Positions 45,798-55,142 of a stretch of DNA of 64,000 bases are shown in pieces (the stretch's first letter is position 1; every line of letters starts with the position of its first letter). Under the pieces are notes generated by a model. That model saw only the letters and a program-made list of their open reading frames with translations. It was not told where the DNA came from and did not search any database. Source of the stretch: JAGNZR01 sp051652785 (GTDB lineage: Bacteria > Fusobacteriota > Fusobacteriia > Fusobacteriales > Fusobacteriaceae); NCBI GenBank assembly GCA_051652785.1, contig JBOFUX010000051.1, forward strand, positions 1-64,000, given 5' to 3'. A program made the position numbers and the translations under genes.

Positions 45798-47717
45798 TTA
45801 AACTTCCATTATTATTGGTAGTATCACTGGATTTCTCTTTATTTTTACATAAAAATGTCTTGAGGCAATATCTCTAATACTATTTTTTAAGTTATTTAAA
45901 TCTCCTATTCTTGTATCCTCATAAATTTTTAATCTTTGCTTTATATTTTCAATAGATTCTTGAACTAATTCTTCTGATTCTTTCGTATAAATAAATCCTC
46001 TTGTTGCAATATCAGGACCTGATAAAACTTTTCCAGTTTCTTTATCTAAAGTAAATACAATAATTACAATTCCATCTTGAGATAATTGTTGTCTATCTTT
46101 TATAACTGAATTTCCTATATCGCCTATTCCCAGACCATCAACTAAAGTTACTCCTGTATTAACTTTTCCTACTACTTGAACTCTAGATTTTGTAACTTCG
46201 ATTTTACTTCCATTTAATGCTATAATTATTTTTTTTCTATCCATTCCTGTCTCTATTGCTGATTCTTTATGAGCTTTAAGCATTCTATATTCACCATGTA
46301 TAGGCATAAAATGTCTTGGTTTTACTAAGTTTAACATGAGTTTCTGTTCCTCTTTACTTCCGTGACCTGAAACGTGTATTCCTGCAATTTTTCTAAATAC
46401 TATTTCTGCATCTTCTTTTGATAAATTATTTATATTATTAGAAACTGCTCGTTCATTTCCTGGAATAGGTGTTGCAGAAATTATTACAGTATCCCCAGAT
46501 TTAACTTTTATATGTTTGTGCATTCCTTTTGCTATTCTTGAAAGGGCTGCCATTGGTTCTCCCTGAGTTCCTGTGCATAAAACAACAACTTTTCCATCTT
46601 GCATTTCATCTACTTCTCTTAAAGAAACAATCAATCCTTTAGGTACTTTTAAATAACCTAAATCTGCTGCAATTTCAAAAACTCTTACCATACTTCTTCC
46701 GTCTATAGCAATTTTTCTCCCATTTTTACTAGCAATATCAACTATTTGTTGTAATCTATGAATATGAGATGCAAAAGCAGCTATAATTATTCTTCCTTTA
46801 GCTTTTAAAAACTCACTTTTGAAAGCTTCTCCAACACTTTTTTCAGAAGGAGTAAATCCTTCTACCTCAGCATTTGTTGAATCTGATAAAAGAAGATCTA
46901 CCCCTTGTTCTCCCAATTGAGATAATCTAGCAAAATCGACTCCTTCTCCATCTACTGGAGTTAAATCAATTTTAAAATCTCCAGTATTTAATATCGTTCC
47001 TGCAGGAGTTGTTACTGCAATTGCGTAAGCATCAGCAATAGAGTGTGTTATTCTTACAAATTCAACCGTAAAATACTTTCCAACTTTAACTTGTGTTCTT
47101 CCTTGAACTTCTTTTGTAGGTGGAAGTGTTCTAGAAAAATTAAATCCTTCAAATTTAGATTTAACTAGAGCTAATGTTAATCTACCTCCATACATTGGAA
47201 TAGTTTTATCTATTTTTTGATATAAATAAGGTATAGCTCCTATATGATCTTCATGTCCGTGAGTTATAAATAAACCCTTTATTTTATTTTTATTATTTTC
47301 CAAATAAGTGAAATCTGGAATAACTAAATCTATTCCTGGCAAACTATCATCTGGAAATATTACTCCACAATCCATAATTATAATTTCATCTCTGTACTGA
47401 ACAACTGTCATATTCTTTCCAACTTCATCAATTCCACCAAGTGGAATAACATACATTTTTTCATCTTTATTTTCTATAGTAACTTCTTTTTTTGTTATAT
47501 TTTTTTTGGTTATATTGGACTTCTGTTTTTTAGGTTTTTCTAATTTTTCTAATTCGCTCTTTAATGTACTTTCATTCTCTAAAGATATTTCAGTCTCAGA
47601 TACTACTTTTTCCTTAACTAAAGAGTCTATTTTTTTTATATTTCTCAAATCTTCTAGTTCTTTTTTTATATTTTTTAATTTTATTAAATCTGTATTTATT
47701 ATTTCTTTTTTCTCCAT
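45798..47717 (-). CDS. rnj: Ribonuclease J with long N-terminal extension
   Basis: A 639-residue metallo-beta-lactamase/beta-CASP nuclease with 5'-3' exo- and endonuclease activity in mRNA decay and rRNA maturation. The catalytic core begins at about residue 88 (V-I-P-L-G-G-I-D-E-V-G-K-N). Zinc motifs are THGHEDHIGA, then H-S-I and T-G-D-F-K. Beta-CASP motifs include DSTNAE, the S-H-I-H-R-L region and HVSGHGSKEE. The first ~85 residues are a K/E-rich coiled-coil-like segment that typical 555-residue RNase J proteins lack. The start is ATG with GGAG. Confidence 0.93.
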   Translation of the reverse strand: MEKKEIINTDLIKLKNIKKELEDLRNIKKIDSLVKEKVVSETEISLENESTLKSELEKLEKPKKQKSNITKKNITKKEVTIENKDEKMYVIPLGGIDEVGKNMTVVQYRDEIIIMDCGVIFPDDSLPGIDLVIPDFTYLENNKNKIKGLFITHGHEDHIGAIPYLYQKIDKTIPMYGGRLTLALVKSKFEGFNFSRTLPPTKEVQGRTQVKVGKYFTVEFVRITHSIADAYAIAVTTPAGTILNTGDFKIDLTPVDGEGVDFARLSQLGEQGVDLLLSDSTNAEVEGFTPSEKSVGEAFKSEFLKAKGRIIIAAFASHIHRLQQIVDIASKNGRKIAIDGRSMVRVFEIAADLGYLKVPKGLIVSLREVDEMQDGKVVVLCTGTQGEPMAALSRIAKGMHKHIKVKSGDTVIISATPIPGNERAVSNNINNLSKEDAEIVFRKIAGIHVSGHGSKEEQKLMLNLVKPRHFMPIHGEYRMLKAHKESAIETGMDRKKIIIALNGSKIEVTKSRVQVVGKVNTGVTLVDGLGIGDIGNSVIKDRQQLSQDGIVIIVFTLDKETGKVLSGPDIATRGFIYTKESEELVQESIENIKQRLKIYEDTRIGDLNNLKNSIRDIASRHFYVKIKRNPVILPIIMEV

Positions 47718-47767
47718 TTTTTCTCCTAATACCTGACTGGTATCTCAAATTAAGTTATATCTATTTT

Positions 47768-49582
47768 TTAGTCATGATTAAAAGTTTTTTCATCCTCTTT
47801 TTTCAGTTCTAAATATTTATCCACAAATTTCTTAGCAACTCCACCAGCCACTTTTCCACCACCGCCAGCACCTTCTAATAAAGCAACAAAAACAATTTCT
47901 GGTTTTTTTAGTGGAAAAAATCCAGCTACCCAAGCATGGGTTTCTTTAGAACCACTATTTTGTGCTGAACCACTTTTAGCGCCTATACTCAGATCCTTAG
48001 TTCTTAGAATTTTTGTTGTCCCATTATCATCATCAACAGTTTTTCTTAAAGCTTCAGTCATCAGTTCATAGTATGTTTTTGGTAGTTTTATTTCTATTGA
48101 TTTTTTAAGCTTGCCATTTAAATTTTTCTCATCTTTTAATTTTTCTTTTATTAATTTAGGGAAATAAGCAAAACCCTCATTAGCTAATATTGCATATACT
48201 TGTGCCATTTGAATTGGAGTTACTAAAAGATAGCCTTGTCCTATTGACATATTTATCGTGTCTCCTGTGTACCAAGGTTGATTAAATCTTTTTTTCTTCC
48301 ATTCTGGTGTAGGAAGCACACCAGTCTTTTCTCCCGGTATATCTATTCCTGTTTTTTTTCCCAGACCAAACTTTTGACCATATTCATATAAAGGTTTGTG
48401 CCCAAATTGATCTGCAAATCTATAATAATATGGATTTACAGATTCCACTATAGATTTTGTCATATCAGTATAGCCATGCCCCCCAGGTTTCCAAGCTTTC
48501 CATTTCCAAACCCCAATAGAATAATACCCAGGATCAAAATATTTTTTATAAGGATCTACTCCTTTTGATAGATAAGCAAAAGCTGAAATAGGTTTTACTA
48601 TTGAACCTGGTGGATAATCTCCAGCTATGGCTTTATTACTCAAAGGTTTTCTTTTATCATCTCTTATTTTATTCCACTCTTCTTGAGAAATTTGAGAACT
48701 AAAAGTATTTAAAGAGTATGTTGGATAACTAACCATTGTTAATATTTCTCCATTTTTAGGATTTAATGCTATAAAAGCACCAACTCTCTTCTCTTCTTTT
48801 AGCAAATTTTCCATATATTCTTGAAGTCTATAATCAATAGTTAAATAAATATCTTTTCCTTGCTCAGCAACTTTTTTATCTATTTTTTTTTGAAATCTAT
48901 TGTAAGCATTAACTTCGATTTTTTCATATCCTGCACTGCCTTTTAATAACAAATCATATTCCTTTTCAATACCGTCCTTTCCTATAGCATCTCTTGGAGT
49001 ATAGCCTTGATCTTTTAATATCCCGTATTCTTTAGAAGATATTCTTTTTACATATCCTATTATATGAGAAGCAAACTCATCATATACATATCTTCTTTTA
49101 GAATATATTTGCACATCTATTAAATCACTTTCCCCCATCTTTTCCATAATCTTATGAGCTAAATGTTCTTCTAGATTTTCAACTAATATGGTTTCTCTTG
49201 TATAGGATAATATTTCTCCATTTTTAATTCTTTTTTTCAAAAATTCTTCTGTTAATCCTGTTATTTCAACTATTTTTTTTATATCTTCTTTTTGAGTTTT
49301 CCTCTCTTTTTTATAGATCAATCTGTAACCAGAACCATTTGTTGCCAATAAAATTCCATTTTTATCAAATATTTTTCCTCTTTCAGGTTCTAATCTTCTT
49401 AATTTTATCCTGTTTCCTTCAGACATATCTTTGTATTTTTCAAATTGATATATTTGAAGATACATCATTCTAAGAAATAAAAGTAAAAAAATTAAGACAA
49501 CTCCATATTTAAAAACAACGGTTTTAGTTGAATGGTCATTTCCTATTTTCATAAATATCTTTTTTTTATTTTTATTTCTCAC
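47768..49582 (-). CDS. mrdA: Penicillin-binding protein 2 (elongation transpeptidase)
   Basis: A 604-residue class B PBP. One N-terminal transmembrane helix (about 24-46) is followed by the dimerisation domain with R-G-K-I-F-D-K-N-G and the transpeptidase domain. The active serine is in PPGSIVKP (near residue 325), the second motif is SVN (near 385), and the third KSG is in GAKSGSAQN (near 540). It cross-links side-wall peptidoglycan with RodA and MreBCD. The start is GTG, overlapping the stop of the MreD-like gene by four bases. RodA and MreB/C are not in the window. Confidence 0.95.
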   Translation of the reverse strand: MRNKNKKKIFMKIGNDHSTKTVVFKYGVVLIFLLLFLRMMYLQIYQFEKYKDMSEGNRIKLRRLEPERGKIFDKNGILLATNGSGYRLIYKKERKTQKEDIKKIVEITGLTEEFLKKRIKNGEILSYTRETILVENLEEHLAHKIMEKMGESDLIDVQIYSKRRYVYDEFASHIIGYVKRISSKEYGILKDQGYTPRDAIGKDGIEKEYDLLLKGSAGYEKIEVNAYNRFQKKIDKKVAEQGKDIYLTIDYRLQEYMENLLKEEKRVGAFIALNPKNGEILTMVSYPTYSLNTFSSQISQEEWNKIRDDKRKPLSNKAIAGDYPPGSIVKPISAFAYLSKGVDPYKKYFDPGYYSIGVWKWKAWKPGGHGYTDMTKSIVESVNPYYYRFADQFGHKPLYEYGQKFGLGKKTGIDIPGEKTGVLPTPEWKKKRFNQPWYTGDTINMSIGQGYLLVTPIQMAQVYAILANEGFAYFPKLIKEKLKDEKNLNGKLKKSIEIKLPKTYYELMTEALRKTVDDDNGTTKILRTKDLSIGAKSGSAQNSGSKETHAWVAGFFPLKKPEIVFVALLEGAGGGGKVAGGVAKKFVDKYLELKKEDEKTFNHD

Positions 49583-49989
49583 TTATTCCACTTTTTCCTT
49601 TCAACACTATTTATAATAACAAAATTAACTATTGAAAAACCTATAAAATTAAATATAAGCCCATTTATTGATATATGTTTAGAAAAAAATAAATAAACAA
49701 ATAAAATACTGATCAAAGAAAAAATCATTATATTTTCTTTGTTATACTTTAAATACAGCAACATAATAAAAAACACTATAGAAAATATCAAAAATAAAAA
49801 ACTGAATAAAACTATTTTTTCATTTTGAAAAGAATAAATTAATATTATCAAGAGTAAATATACCATTGTTTTTATTGATTTTAAGCTTATTAAATACAAT
49901 ACATATGGGATAGTTATAATAAGGCATAAAAATTTTCCTGCTAAACTTATCTCTAAAAAAATTAATACAATAGCTATAAAATCAAACAT
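49579..49989 (-). CDS. MreD-like small membrane protein
   Basis: A 136-residue, very hydrophobic protein with about five transmembrane helices and almost no soluble loops. Sequence alone gives no motif, but its size, topology and position directly before the PBP2 gene match MreD, the rod-shape-determining protein. The assignment is therefore by context. I chose the ATG eight bases after GAGGG; a GTG nine bases upstream is possible. It overlaps the PBP2 start. Confidence 0.6.
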   Translation of the reverse strand: MFDFIAIVLIFLEISLAGKFLCLIITIPYVLYLISLKSIKTMVYLLLIILIYSFQNEKIVLFSFLFLIFSIVFFIMLLYLKYNKENIMIFSLISILFVYLFFSKHISINGLIFNFIGFSIVNFVIINSVERKKWNK

Positions 49990-50016
49990 AATCCTCACCC
50001 TCTCATTAATATAATT

Positions 50017-50997
50017 CTACTGTCCTAATTTTATTTTAATAATATTTTTATCTTCATTTTTTTCTATCAAATTATTAATTCCTATTTTTTTTCCTATTTT
50101 ATATGCTATAAAATAATCTTCTTCTGAATATTCAATTGACGACTCTTTAACATTAATTGTTGTTTTTTCTAAGCTTATATTTTTATAATCATTTTTTTTC
50201 AATGATTTTTCAACCTTATTTATTTCTGCTTCTTTTCCTATGATTTTTATTTTAGTTGAAATATTATCTTCTTTTCCTAATCCAAATACCGCACTAGCTA
50301 AAGTAGGCATAGAAGATGTGTTTTTTATTTTTAAATAATTTTCATCTAACTCCATAATCAATTTTTCAACGTTTTCTTTAGATATTCCATCATTTAATAC
50401 AATAAAACTTTCCTCTTCATTTTTCTCAAAATTTGCAGCATTATATTTTACGCCATAAACTTTTTTTAATTTTTCTCCCACTTTTCTTGCATACCCTGAT
50501 GTTCCTTTAGCATTTAATATATCAATAATAATATCTTTATAAGTTGCATTTTGTTCTTTGTTCCCCTTGTAATAATCTCTGAACATGGCATAAACGCTAG
50601 AAGTCAATATATAACGTTTTTCATCTAATAACATTTCTGGTATGTTCTTTTGATTTTTTACATCTATCTCTATATTTCCAAATTTCACAATTTTATATGC
50701 ATCTATTTTTTCAGGAAAAATTCCATTTATAGTTTCTAAAACTTTATCATAATTTTTTAATTTAACCATTTCACCAAAGGTATGAGTTTTATCCACTTGA
50801 ATTTCATATGGAATTTTTATGGCTAATTTTTCTTCATATATAACTATTAAATTTCCTTTCCCTATTATCACATATTTACTAAAATTTTTAACATCAGAAT
50901 TATTACTATTTATACTTTTCACAAAAAAAACTACTAAAAAAACTATTACAGAAAAAATAACTCCAACACCATATAATATTTTATTTCTTTTTCTCAC
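50017..50997 (-). CDS. LytR_C-domain protein with degenerate LCP-like region
   Basis: A 326-residue membrane-anchored protein: one N-terminal transmembrane helix (about 7-27), then residues 35-125 that resemble a shortened LytR-CpsA-Psr region (K-I-P-Y-E-I-Q-V-D, K-L-K-N-Y-D-K-V-L-E-T-I-N-G-I-F). The conserved arginines of LCP enzymes are not seen. A LytR_C domain follows (about 156-210: IDILNAKGTSGYARKVGEKL). The C-terminal ~100 residues are unassigned. LCP proteins move polymers onto the cell wall; this one is probably a non-enzymatic relative. GTG start with AAGGAG; overlaps the mtaB end by 17 bases. Confidence 0.65.
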   Translation of the reverse strand: MRKRNKILYGVGVIFSVIVFLVVFFVKSINSNNSDVKNFSKYVIIGKGNLIVIYEEKLAIKIPYEIQVDKTHTFGEMVKLKNYDKVLETINGIFPEKIDAYKIVKFGNIEIDVKNQKNIPEMLLDEKRYILTSSVYAMFRDYYKGNKEQNATYKDIIIDILNAKGTSGYARKVGEKLKKVYGVKYNAANFEKNEEESFIVLNDGISKENVEKLIMELDENYLKIKNTSSMPTLASAVFGLGKEDNISTKIKIIGKEAEINKVEKSLKKNDYKNISLEKTTINVKESSIEYSEEDYFIAYKIGKKIGINNLIEKNEDKNIIKIKLGQ

Positions 50998-52285
50998 CTA
51001 CAAGCAACTCCTTTTCTACTTTTTTTACTAAGATTTCATAAATATTTCCAACTACAATATTTTCATTATTTATTTTCACTCTTATATAGTTTTCAGTATA
51101 TCCAAATGCATAACTATCTTTTATTTCCTCTATTAAAATCTTCAAATTTTTATTCAAATATTTTTCTCTTGCTTGTTTTGCCATATTTTCTCTTAATTCT
51201 TGTAACTTTTCTGCTCTCTCTTTTTTTTCTTTAGGTTCTATTTTATTAGGAAGCTTTTCGGCAACAGTATTTTCTCTATCAGAATATTGAAAAACATGTA
51301 AGTCTGAAAATCCAATTTTTTTAATTAAATTATAAGTATTTTTATACATCTCCATTGTTTCCCCTGGAAATCCCACAATAACATCTGCTGTGAACTCCAA
51401 ATTAGGAACCATTTTTCTTAACTTTATCAATCTTTCTTCTATGAGAGTTGTTCCATAATTTCTTTTCATCATTTTCAAAATATTATCATCACAGGATTGT
51501 AATGATACATGAATATGAGGAGCGATTTTTTTATTGCTAAAAAGAGATATAAATTCATCACTTATTTTATCTGGGTATACAGAACCAAAACGTATTCTTT
51601 CTACCCCCTCTATTTTTACTGCTGCATTTATTAAATTTTCAAAACTTATAATTTCTTTTAAATCTTCCCCATAAGAACCTATGTTAATCCCTATAAAGAT
51701 AACTTCTTTAAATCCTTCACTAACTAATTTTTCTATCTCTGATAATATGTTTTTAAGTTCTCTTGATCTACTTTTTCCTCTAGCAAAGGGGATTTTACAG
51801 TAAGAACAAAAACTATTGCATCCATCTTGTATTTTGACATATGCCCTTGTCATTTCTCTTAAAGTGGCAAATTCATATTCTTCATATATTCCTGATTCAA
51901 ACACACTGTGATTTAATATTTTATTTTGTTTTTTTTCATCTAATTCATTTATCAATTTAATAATAGATTGTTTATCAACATTTCCTACTACGTAATCTAT
52001 TTCTTCTATCTCCATAAGTTCTTTCCCATTAGTTTGGGCATAACACCCTGTTACTATAATCACTGAAGCTGGATTTATTTTTTTTGCTCTTCTTATCATA
52101 TTTCTTGTTTTTTTATCCGCAATACTGGTTACAGTACATGAATTTATTATATAAATATCTGATTTACTTTCAAAATTTACATTCTCATATCCACACTTTA
52201 TCAACTGATTTTTTATACTTTCACTTTCATACTGATTAACTTTACAACCTAAAGTATAAAAAGCTACAGTTTTATTCAAATTCAT
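50981..52285 (-). CDS. mtaB: tRNA t6A37 methylthiotransferase MtaB
   Basis: A 434-residue radical SAM enzyme that adds a methylthio group to t6A37 in tRNAs reading ANN codons. The N-terminal UPF0004 domain supplies three cluster cysteines (LGCKVNQYE, NSCTVT, TGCYAQ). The radical SAM motif is GCNSFCSYCKIPFARG (CxxxCxxC) near residue 150. A C-terminal TRAM domain is likely. It overlaps rsmE upstream by 14 bases and the LytR_C gene downstream by 17. Confidence 0.95.
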   Translation of the reverse strand: MNLNKTVAFYTLGCKVNQYESESIKNQLIKCGYENVNFESKSDIYIINSCTVTSIADKKTRNMIRRAKKINPASVIIVTGCYAQTNGKELMEIEEIDYVVGNVDKQSIIKLINELDEKKQNKILNHSVFESGIYEEYEFATLREMTRAYVKIQDGCNSFCSYCKIPFARGKSRSRELKNILSEIEKLVSEGFKEVIFIGINIGSYGEDLKEIISFENLINAAVKIEGVERIRFGSVYPDKISDEFISLFSNKKIAPHIHVSLQSCDDNILKMMKRNYGTTLIEERLIKLRKMVPNLEFTADVIVGFPGETMEMYKNTYNLIKKIGFSDLHVFQYSDRENTVAEKLPNKIEPKEKKERAEKLQELRENMAKQAREKYLNKNLKILIEEIKDSYAFGYTENYIRVKINNENIVVGNIYEILVKKVEKELLVGEKKK

Positions 52286-53000
52286 TAATTAATATTCCTC
52301 CTACAATAATAGAAGCAGTTTCTGCTCTTAATATTCTTTTTCCTAGGGTTACCATTTTAGCCCCCTTATTCTCTAAATAAGTTATCTCACTATTTTCAAA
52401 TCCACCTTCTGGACCTATTAAATATAATATTTTTTGTGGTTTTAACTTTAAATTTTTTATTATACTTTTCAAATTTTTATCTTCTGTTCCTTCATAAGGC
52501 ACTATAATTAAATCATAATCATTTAAATCTAATTTTTCTAAAGTCAGAGGTTCTGGTATTTCTACAAACTTTACACCTTGACACTGTTTTAAAGCTTCTT
52601 TTGATATTAAATCCCACTTATCTTTTTTATCATTAAGTTTGATTATACATCTTTTACTAAAATAAGGAATAATTTTTTCTATTCCTATTTCTGTTAATTT
52701 TTGAATTGTTAAATTCATCTTATCATTTTTTAGCATTCCAATTGCTGAATGAATAATTGTTTTTTTAGAAAATTTATCATTATTTTTTTCTATAATACCA
52801 CATATTATTTCTTTTTTTTCAATTTCTAAGACTTCAACAATATATTCAAATTCACCGTCTACAGCTCTAATTTTTTCACCGATTTTAATTCTAAAAGAAT
52901 TTTTTAAATGATTTATATCATTTTTTTCTTTGACTATAATTTTTTTCTCACTACTAATTATCTTATTTTCACTATCTTTATCTATTATAACACTTATCAC
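52272..53000 (-). CDS. rsmE: 16S rRNA m3U1498 methyltransferase RsmE
   Basis: A 242-residue SPOUT-fold enzyme that methylates U1498 of 16S rRNA. The C-terminal knot is clear: YLIGPEGGFENSEI and LGKRILRAETASIIVGG. The N-terminal PUA-like domain has G-E-K-I-R-A-V-D-G. The start is GTG; its Shine-Dalgarno TAGGTGAT lies within the last codons of the Rrf2 gene. Confidence 0.95.
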   Translation of the reverse strand: MISVIIDKDSENKIISSEKKIIVKEKNDINHLKNSFRIKIGEKIRAVDGEFEYIVEVLEIEKKEIICGIIEKNNDKFSKKTIIHSAIGMLKNDKMNLTIQKLTEIGIEKIIPYFSKRCIIKLNDKKDKWDLISKEALKQCQGVKFVEIPEPLTLEKLDLNDYDLIIVPYEGTEDKNLKSIIKNLKLKPQKILYLIGPEGGFENSEITYLENKGAKMVTLGKRILRAETASIIVGGILINEFE

Positions 53001-53002
53001 TA

Positions 53003-53431
53003 TTAATCACCTATCAGTTGCTGATTTTTCACTAAATCTTCCAAAGTTGTACTAACTAATATTTTTATCATTGCAGCATCCAGTTGTCCCCATATGCAAC
53101 CGCTATCACAACCTTTTTCTCCACAAAATTCTTTTTTCGATGAACTTTCATTGCAATCTATTACTTTTTCATCTTCATCTAAAATTCTATATAAATCATG
53201 AAGAGTTATATCTTTGGGATCTAATATCATTTTATAACCACCGCTAGGTCCTCTTTTACCTTCAATTATTTTCTCATTTTTTAATTTAAATAATATCTGC
53301 TCTAAATACTGAATAGAAATATTTTCAGATTCAGAAATTTCTTTTATTCGTACTAATTTATTTTTTTTTCCTTCTTCCACTATATATTTAAGAGCTTTTA
53401 TTCCATACCTAACTTTTGTACTTATTTTCAT
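53003..53431 (-). CDS. Rrf2-family transcription regulator with cysteine cluster
   Basis: A 142-residue winged-helix regulator. M-K-I-S-T-K-V-R-Y-G-I-K-A-L opens the fold, S-I-Q-Y-L-E-Q-I-L-F is the recognition helix and GKRGPSGGYKM the wing. Four cysteines in the DCNESSS...CGEKGCDSGC stretch (about residues 92-112) resemble the Fe-S-binding region of IscR, so it may sense iron-sulfur or redox status. AAGGAG precedes the ATG. It lies inside a long co-directional run between ruvB and rsmE; no isc/suf gene is adjacent. Confidence 0.88.
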   Translation of the reverse strand: MKISTKVRYGIKALKYIVEEGKKNKLVRIKEISESENISIQYLEQILFKLKNEKIIEGKRGPSGGYKMILDPKDITLHDLYRILDEDEKVIDCNESSSKKEFCGEKGCDSGCIWGQLDAAMIKILVSTTLEDLVKNQQLIGD

Positions 53432-53453
53432 AACAACTCCTTTATAATTTAAA

Positions 53454-54455
53454 CTAATTTTTATTTAACTTTTGAGAAAAATATTCCCTAGCCTTCTCTG
53501 TGACAACTCTCCCTCTATTAGTTCGTTTTATATAACCAATTTTAACTAAATAAGGTTCGTAAACCTCTTCAATAGTTCGCTTATCCTCTCCTAGCACTAA
53601 TGATAAGGTCTCTATTCCAACAGGTCCGCCACCATAGTTTTTTATTATAGCCATTATAATTTCACGATCTAATTCATCTAATCCTGAGCTATCTATCCCT
53701 AGTATATCTAAAGCTTCCCCAACTAGTAATTCATTTATATTTCCATTTCCTTTTACATCACAGTAATCCCTTACTCTTTTTAATATTCTATTGGCTATTC
53801 TAGGTGTACCTCTACTTCTTAATGCTATTTTTTCTGCACTTTCAACATTTATTTTAGAGCCTAGAATACTAGCTCCTCTTAATATTATTTTTATGATCTC
53901 ATCATCAGTATAATAATTCATTTTATGAGTTACTCCAAATCGATCTCTTAATGGAGCACTTAAAAGACCCGCTTTAGTTGTAGCTCCTATTAAAGTAAAA
54001 TTAGGTAGTTCTATTCTGATGGATCTAGCTGATGGACCTTTTCCTATTATTATATCTAATTCTCCATCTTCCATAGCAGGATATAAAATTTCTTCTACGG
54101 AAGTGTTTAATCTATGAATTTCATCTATAAATAAAACATCATTTTCTTCTAATGAGGTTAGGATTGCTGCAAGATCTCCAGCTTTATCTATTATTGGTCC
54201 TGAAGTTATCTTTAAATTAGAACCCATTTCATTAGCAATTACCCCTGCTAGGGTGGTTTTTCCTAATCCAGGCGGACCATATAATAAAATGTGATCTATA
54301 GAACTACTTCTTTTCTTTGCTGCTTCTATATATATTCCCATTTTAATTTTTAAAGACTCCTGCCCTATATAATCTTCCATTTTTTTAGGTCTTAAATTTT
54401 TTTGAACTTCTGCTTCACTTTTAAACTCATTTGGAGTTAAAACTCTCTCTTCCAT
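53454..54455 (-). CDS. ruvB: Holliday junction branch migration helicase RuvB
   Basis: A 333-residue AAA+ motor that drives RuvA-bound Holliday junctions. Walker A GPPGLGKTT (near residue 60), Walker B FIDEIHRL, sensor 1 GATTKAGLLSAPLRDRFG with the arginine finger, and the C-terminal winged helix (R-G-R-V-V-T) are all present. AGGAGAATT precedes the ATG. RuvA and RuvC are not nearby. Confidence 0.97.
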   Translation of the reverse strand: MEERVLTPNEFKSEAEVQKNLRPKKMEDYIGQESLKIKMGIYIEAAKKRSSSIDHILLYGPPGLGKTTLAGVIANEMGSNLKITSGPIIDKAGDLAAILTSLEENDVLFIDEIHRLNTSVEEILYPAMEDGELDIIIGKGPSARSIRIELPNFTLIGATTKAGLLSAPLRDRFGVTHKMNYYTDDEIIKIILRGASILGSKINVESAEKIALRSRGTPRIANRILKRVRDYCDVKGNGNINELLVGEALDILGIDSSGLDELDREIIMAIIKNYGGGPVGIETLSLVLGEDKRTIEEVYEPYLVKIGYIKRTNRGRVVTEKAREYFSQKLNKN

Positions 54456-54476
54456 AATTCTCCTATTTTTAGAGAT

Positions 54477-55079
54477 TTAAATTAAAAAACTTATTCCTAC
54501 CTGAATAACTCCTATGATAGCACCTAATACTGCTCCTATAATCTCTATATGCTTCAGCTCATTTTTAGCCAATGTAAAAGTTATATTTTCTAATTCATCT
54601 AATGAAAATGCATCTATATTTTTTATTATTATTTTTTCTAAATCAACATTTTCTTCTAAAGTTAAAAAGATAGTTTCAATTATTTCATCTCTGTTTTCCA
54701 TTATAACTTGTTTTATCGAATTATTTATTTTTTCAACAATTGAATCTGACAAAAACATTGCTGCCATTGGAAATTGTTTTATAATTTCTGGTTTTATTTT
54801 TCCTTTTAAAATTTTATCAACTATATTCTCCAACTGACCACCTAGGTCTTCTTTATTCAGAGAATTTAAAATTTCTTTCATTGAAATTACTTGATTTTTT
54901 ATAGTTCCTGCTATTTTAATCCCTATTTCATGTTTTCTTTTAGGGATTACTCCTTGAATTTTAAAAAATAAGATTTTCACTTCTCTATGTGGTTTAAAAA
55001 GCATTTTTATTGCTATAAAATTAGTTATCCATCCGATTAAAGAGCCTATGATTATTATCAATATAGCTTTTATTAACAT
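54477..55079 (-). CDS. DUF445-family membrane protein (YheB-like)
   Basis: A 200-residue protein. The family start I-G-S-L-I-G-W-I-T-N-F-I-A-I-K-M-L-F-K-P is clear, a long charged amphipathic helical middle follows, and a C-terminal transmembrane helix (G-A-V-L-G-A-I-I-G-V-I-Q) ends it. Both ends are in the membrane. Function unknown across the family. It appears to be the first gene of the 19-gene run reaching down to 37.2 kb. AAGGGG precedes the ATG. Confidence 0.85.
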   Translation of the reverse strand: MLIKAILIIIIGSLIGWITNFIAIKMLFKPHREVKILFFKIQGVIPKRKHEIGIKIAGTIKNQVISMKEILNSLNKEDLGGQLENIVDKILKGKIKPEIIKQFPMAAMFLSDSIVEKINNSIKQVIMENRDEIIETIFLTLEENVDLEKIIIKNIDAFSLDELENITFTLAKNELKHIEIIGAVLGAIIGVIQVGISFLI

Positions 55080-55091
55080 ATTTAATTTCCC

Positions 55092-55119
55092 CTTATAATT
55101 TTATTACTAATCTAGTAAA
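55092..55119 (-). promoter_or_regulatory. Possible promoter with palindrome for the ruvB-to-nadE gene run
   Basis: TTTACT and TATAAG are 16 bases apart on the minus strand, about 12 bases before the DUF445 ATG, which is unusually close. The palindrome TTACTAATCTAGTAA overlaps the -35 and could be an operator. Confidence 0.35.
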
Positions 55120-55142
55120 CATTCTACCATAAATCATAATTT

